Position numbers and translations under genes: made by a program
Part shown: piece after piece, positions 62,301-64,000 of the stretch
Layout of the letters: each line of letters starts with the position of its first letter
Numbering within the stretch: the first letter of the stretch is position 1
NCBI RefSeq assembly: GCF_907165205.1
Contig: NC_058198.1
Location: forward strand, 13,865,001 to 13,929,000
DNA length: 64,000 nt
Reading direction: 5' to 3'
Source: Coccinella septempunctata
Lineage: Eukaryota > Arthropoda > Insecta > Coleoptera > Coccinellidae
The notes under the pieces: model-generated
Databases searched by the model: none
What the model was told of the DNA's origin: nothing
What the model saw: the letters and a program-made list of their open reading frames with translations, nothing else

Positions 62301-64000
62301 TAATTGTAACGTCCGCGACTTGTTCTTATATACAAATCATGATATACCACATTTTTCTGATGGGAAGATCACAACCTGAAACTTTATTTGAGGGAGCATT
62401 AATTACGTCTTTGTAGAAAATTTAGTGCACGTATTTCATTCAGACTGTACTAGTGCTATATGCCTGTGAGATGGCAAACTTAAATTTGTTTTAATATGAA
62501 CGTATTTTTCATGTATATTCGTTAGGATGGATTGGCAATAATGAAATGTTTGTGGTCAGTGCTTCTTGATAATGATGGTCGCACAGGATGAGGATGAACT
62601 TTAATAACATAATCCTCTGTATTATGGAATAACAAATTGTTCTGCACGTTAGGAGTTTTCCTCCACGAATATGCGTCTGTTTGTTTGTTGTACATGTCCT
62701 GCGTTAATTTAGAACCTTAGAACGTTTGAGTTGCCTATAGAAGGAAGAAGAAAAAGAAGAAGATTATCACATTTTATGCGTCATGCGTCAAAAAACAGAC
62801 ACGGTATAATTGTCTAAAAGTAGATCTATTACGTTAATGCTTTTTCGTAAGAAATTTTACGACAGATTATATGTAAATATACAATTATGGGATTGCGATA
62901 GATATTTTAAGTGAAGATAAATATTAATATAGATGATTTTCAATGATGAAATAATATAAAATGATTATGCGCATTCGAATTGAAAGGTGTCGAGTTGCGT
63001 TATCACTATAATAAAGACCATTCGATTGGTCGCGCATATAGGCAGATTTAATATTCATACGCCAGGTTTTTTTGAAGTAAAAAACGTTTAACTTATGATA
63101 TTTCTTTATCAGTCGTTTAAAAACCATATTTGCGATTGGTAAAGGTAACATTATCGATTTTCTCAAATCATTATTGTATAATATATAAATATGTGTATTT
63201 GAATCAATTATTATCGACATTTTCGTGGTATTTGTACAAACTGGATACCGATAGCATTTGATATTATAGCATTTTGAATAATTTTTCAACTTTGAAAAAA
63301 AGCCATACCTATTTATTATATAGATAATGTTTAACCTTTTGTTTATATATTCGGCAACCGAATTTCGATAGAGGATTTATAATAATTCATTCTTAGGTAA
63401 ATCAAAAATGTATATATAAATGCAATCGAATTGAATCTATTTTAACGTTAAGTTTTGTAAATTTATTAATTTTCTCACGGATGGGATGTTTTTTTACAGA
63501 TAACACAAGAGACTCTGCGATAATGGATAGGGTGAGTAGTATAAGATTATCGTATTATTAATGTAATAGTTTTTCTCAATTCGTACGAATAATATAACCA
63601 ATCTATCTTCTGGACGGACTAATCGATTTCTTTGATAAGTATTTGAAATGAATATCTCATTTAGTGTGTGTGTTGGTATGTGTCAAAGAAAGGACCCCGC
63701 ACACTTACTTAGGAAAAGCGGGTCCAGTGAATTTTCCCCATTTTTACCTATTATATTTCTATCAACCTTAAGAACAATATATCAGATTTTCACAAAGGTC
63801 TTACATCCGGTTTGTTCTATAGGCCGTTCCAAAATTGCAGCTACGGAAAAATGAATCTTTAAATTTTGATGATAATTCTTCTAATTTTCAAAATTTCATC
63901 ATGATGCCTTGGATTCTGAATAACAAGATATCACAGATATCCAAACATCGCCCACCACGTTAAGTTTGGTTATACAGACTGTTTCATGAAGCTGTATAAG
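62301..64000. other. No gene recognised; one candidate exon
   Basis: AT-rich sequence. The open frames at 62,924-63,289 and 63,648-63,854 show no similarity that I know and have low-complexity composition. A possible short exon is at 63,500-63,531: TTTTTACAG acceptor, 32 bases with an ATG at 63,523, then a GTGAGT donor. Confidence 0.4.

Noticed and set aside
62924..63289. Minus-strand 121-codon open frame as a gene
   Set aside because: No motif, no start or splice context, and composition of AT-rich noncoding DNA.
1..64000. tRNA, rRNA or bacterial-type operons
   Set aside because: None seen; element types, introns and composition all indicate insect nuclear DNA.

Overview
This window is AT-rich nuclear DNA of an insect. 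It is built almost entirely of transposable elements nested inside one another, and no intact host gene is recognised. The elements are typical of insects: Ty1/copia elements whose primer-binding site matches an initiator-Met tRNA half-molecule, BEL/Pao elements, an errantivirus-type Ty3/gypsy element with an env gene, Penelope-like elements (PLEs), jockey- and RTE-like LINEs, and hAT, Tc1, DD82E, PIF/Harbinger, piggyBac and P-type DNA transposons. Short GT-AG introns inside two transposase-like genes also fit. The species cannot be resolved from the sequence.

Left block (1-28,343). A hAT transposase tail (1-351) is followed by an old copia element (717-28,338) whose LTRs and near-identical 5-bp target duplications are still visible. 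It was opened by four insertions: a 6.7-kb BEL/Pao element (1885-8567), a DD82E IS630/Tc1/mariner-type transposon (10,190-12,430, TA duplication), an errantivirus (12,476-24,660, TATA duplication), and a DUF7869-like gene unit (about 25,334-28,030). The errantivirus was itself opened by a 5'-truncated LINE on the minus strand (14,783-19,156), which in turn received a Tc1 element (16,194-17,751). The errantivirus pol carries, between RNase H and integrase, an in-frame ADP-ribosylhydrolase-like macrodomain of the TARG1/OARD1 type with both catalytic residues retained. This is the most interesting feature of the window. Its 5' LTR also carries an 88-bp tract copied from beyond its own 3' LTR.

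Middle block (28,344-42,160). A small PIF/Harbinger-like MITE is followed by a short tandem-repeat array split by a truncated PLE. That PLE contains a very young copia element (30,095-34,575) with identical 242-bp LTRs and a perfect CAGAA duplication. Next come fragments of a Ty3/gypsy gag split by an I-like LINE piece, then a decayed P-element/THAP9-type transposase (37,381-41,570) interrupted by a piggyBac deletion derivative, then a perfect 50-bp inverted repeat.

Right block (42,160-64,000). A minus-strand BEL/Pao element is broken by a nonautonomous hAT. A minus-strand jockey tail was split by an RTE-like LINE with a 24-bp target duplication. That LINE holds a second hAT and a 4.6-kb unclassified DNA element with CCCTAATAGCACA ends and palindromic 131-bp satellites, and this element contains a young nonautonomous LTR retrotransposon. 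After about 2.5 kb of repeats comes a PLE with apparently intact reverse transcriptase and GIY-YIG reading frames and a hammerhead-like 3' motif. LINE scraps and AT-rich sequence without recognisable genes close the window.
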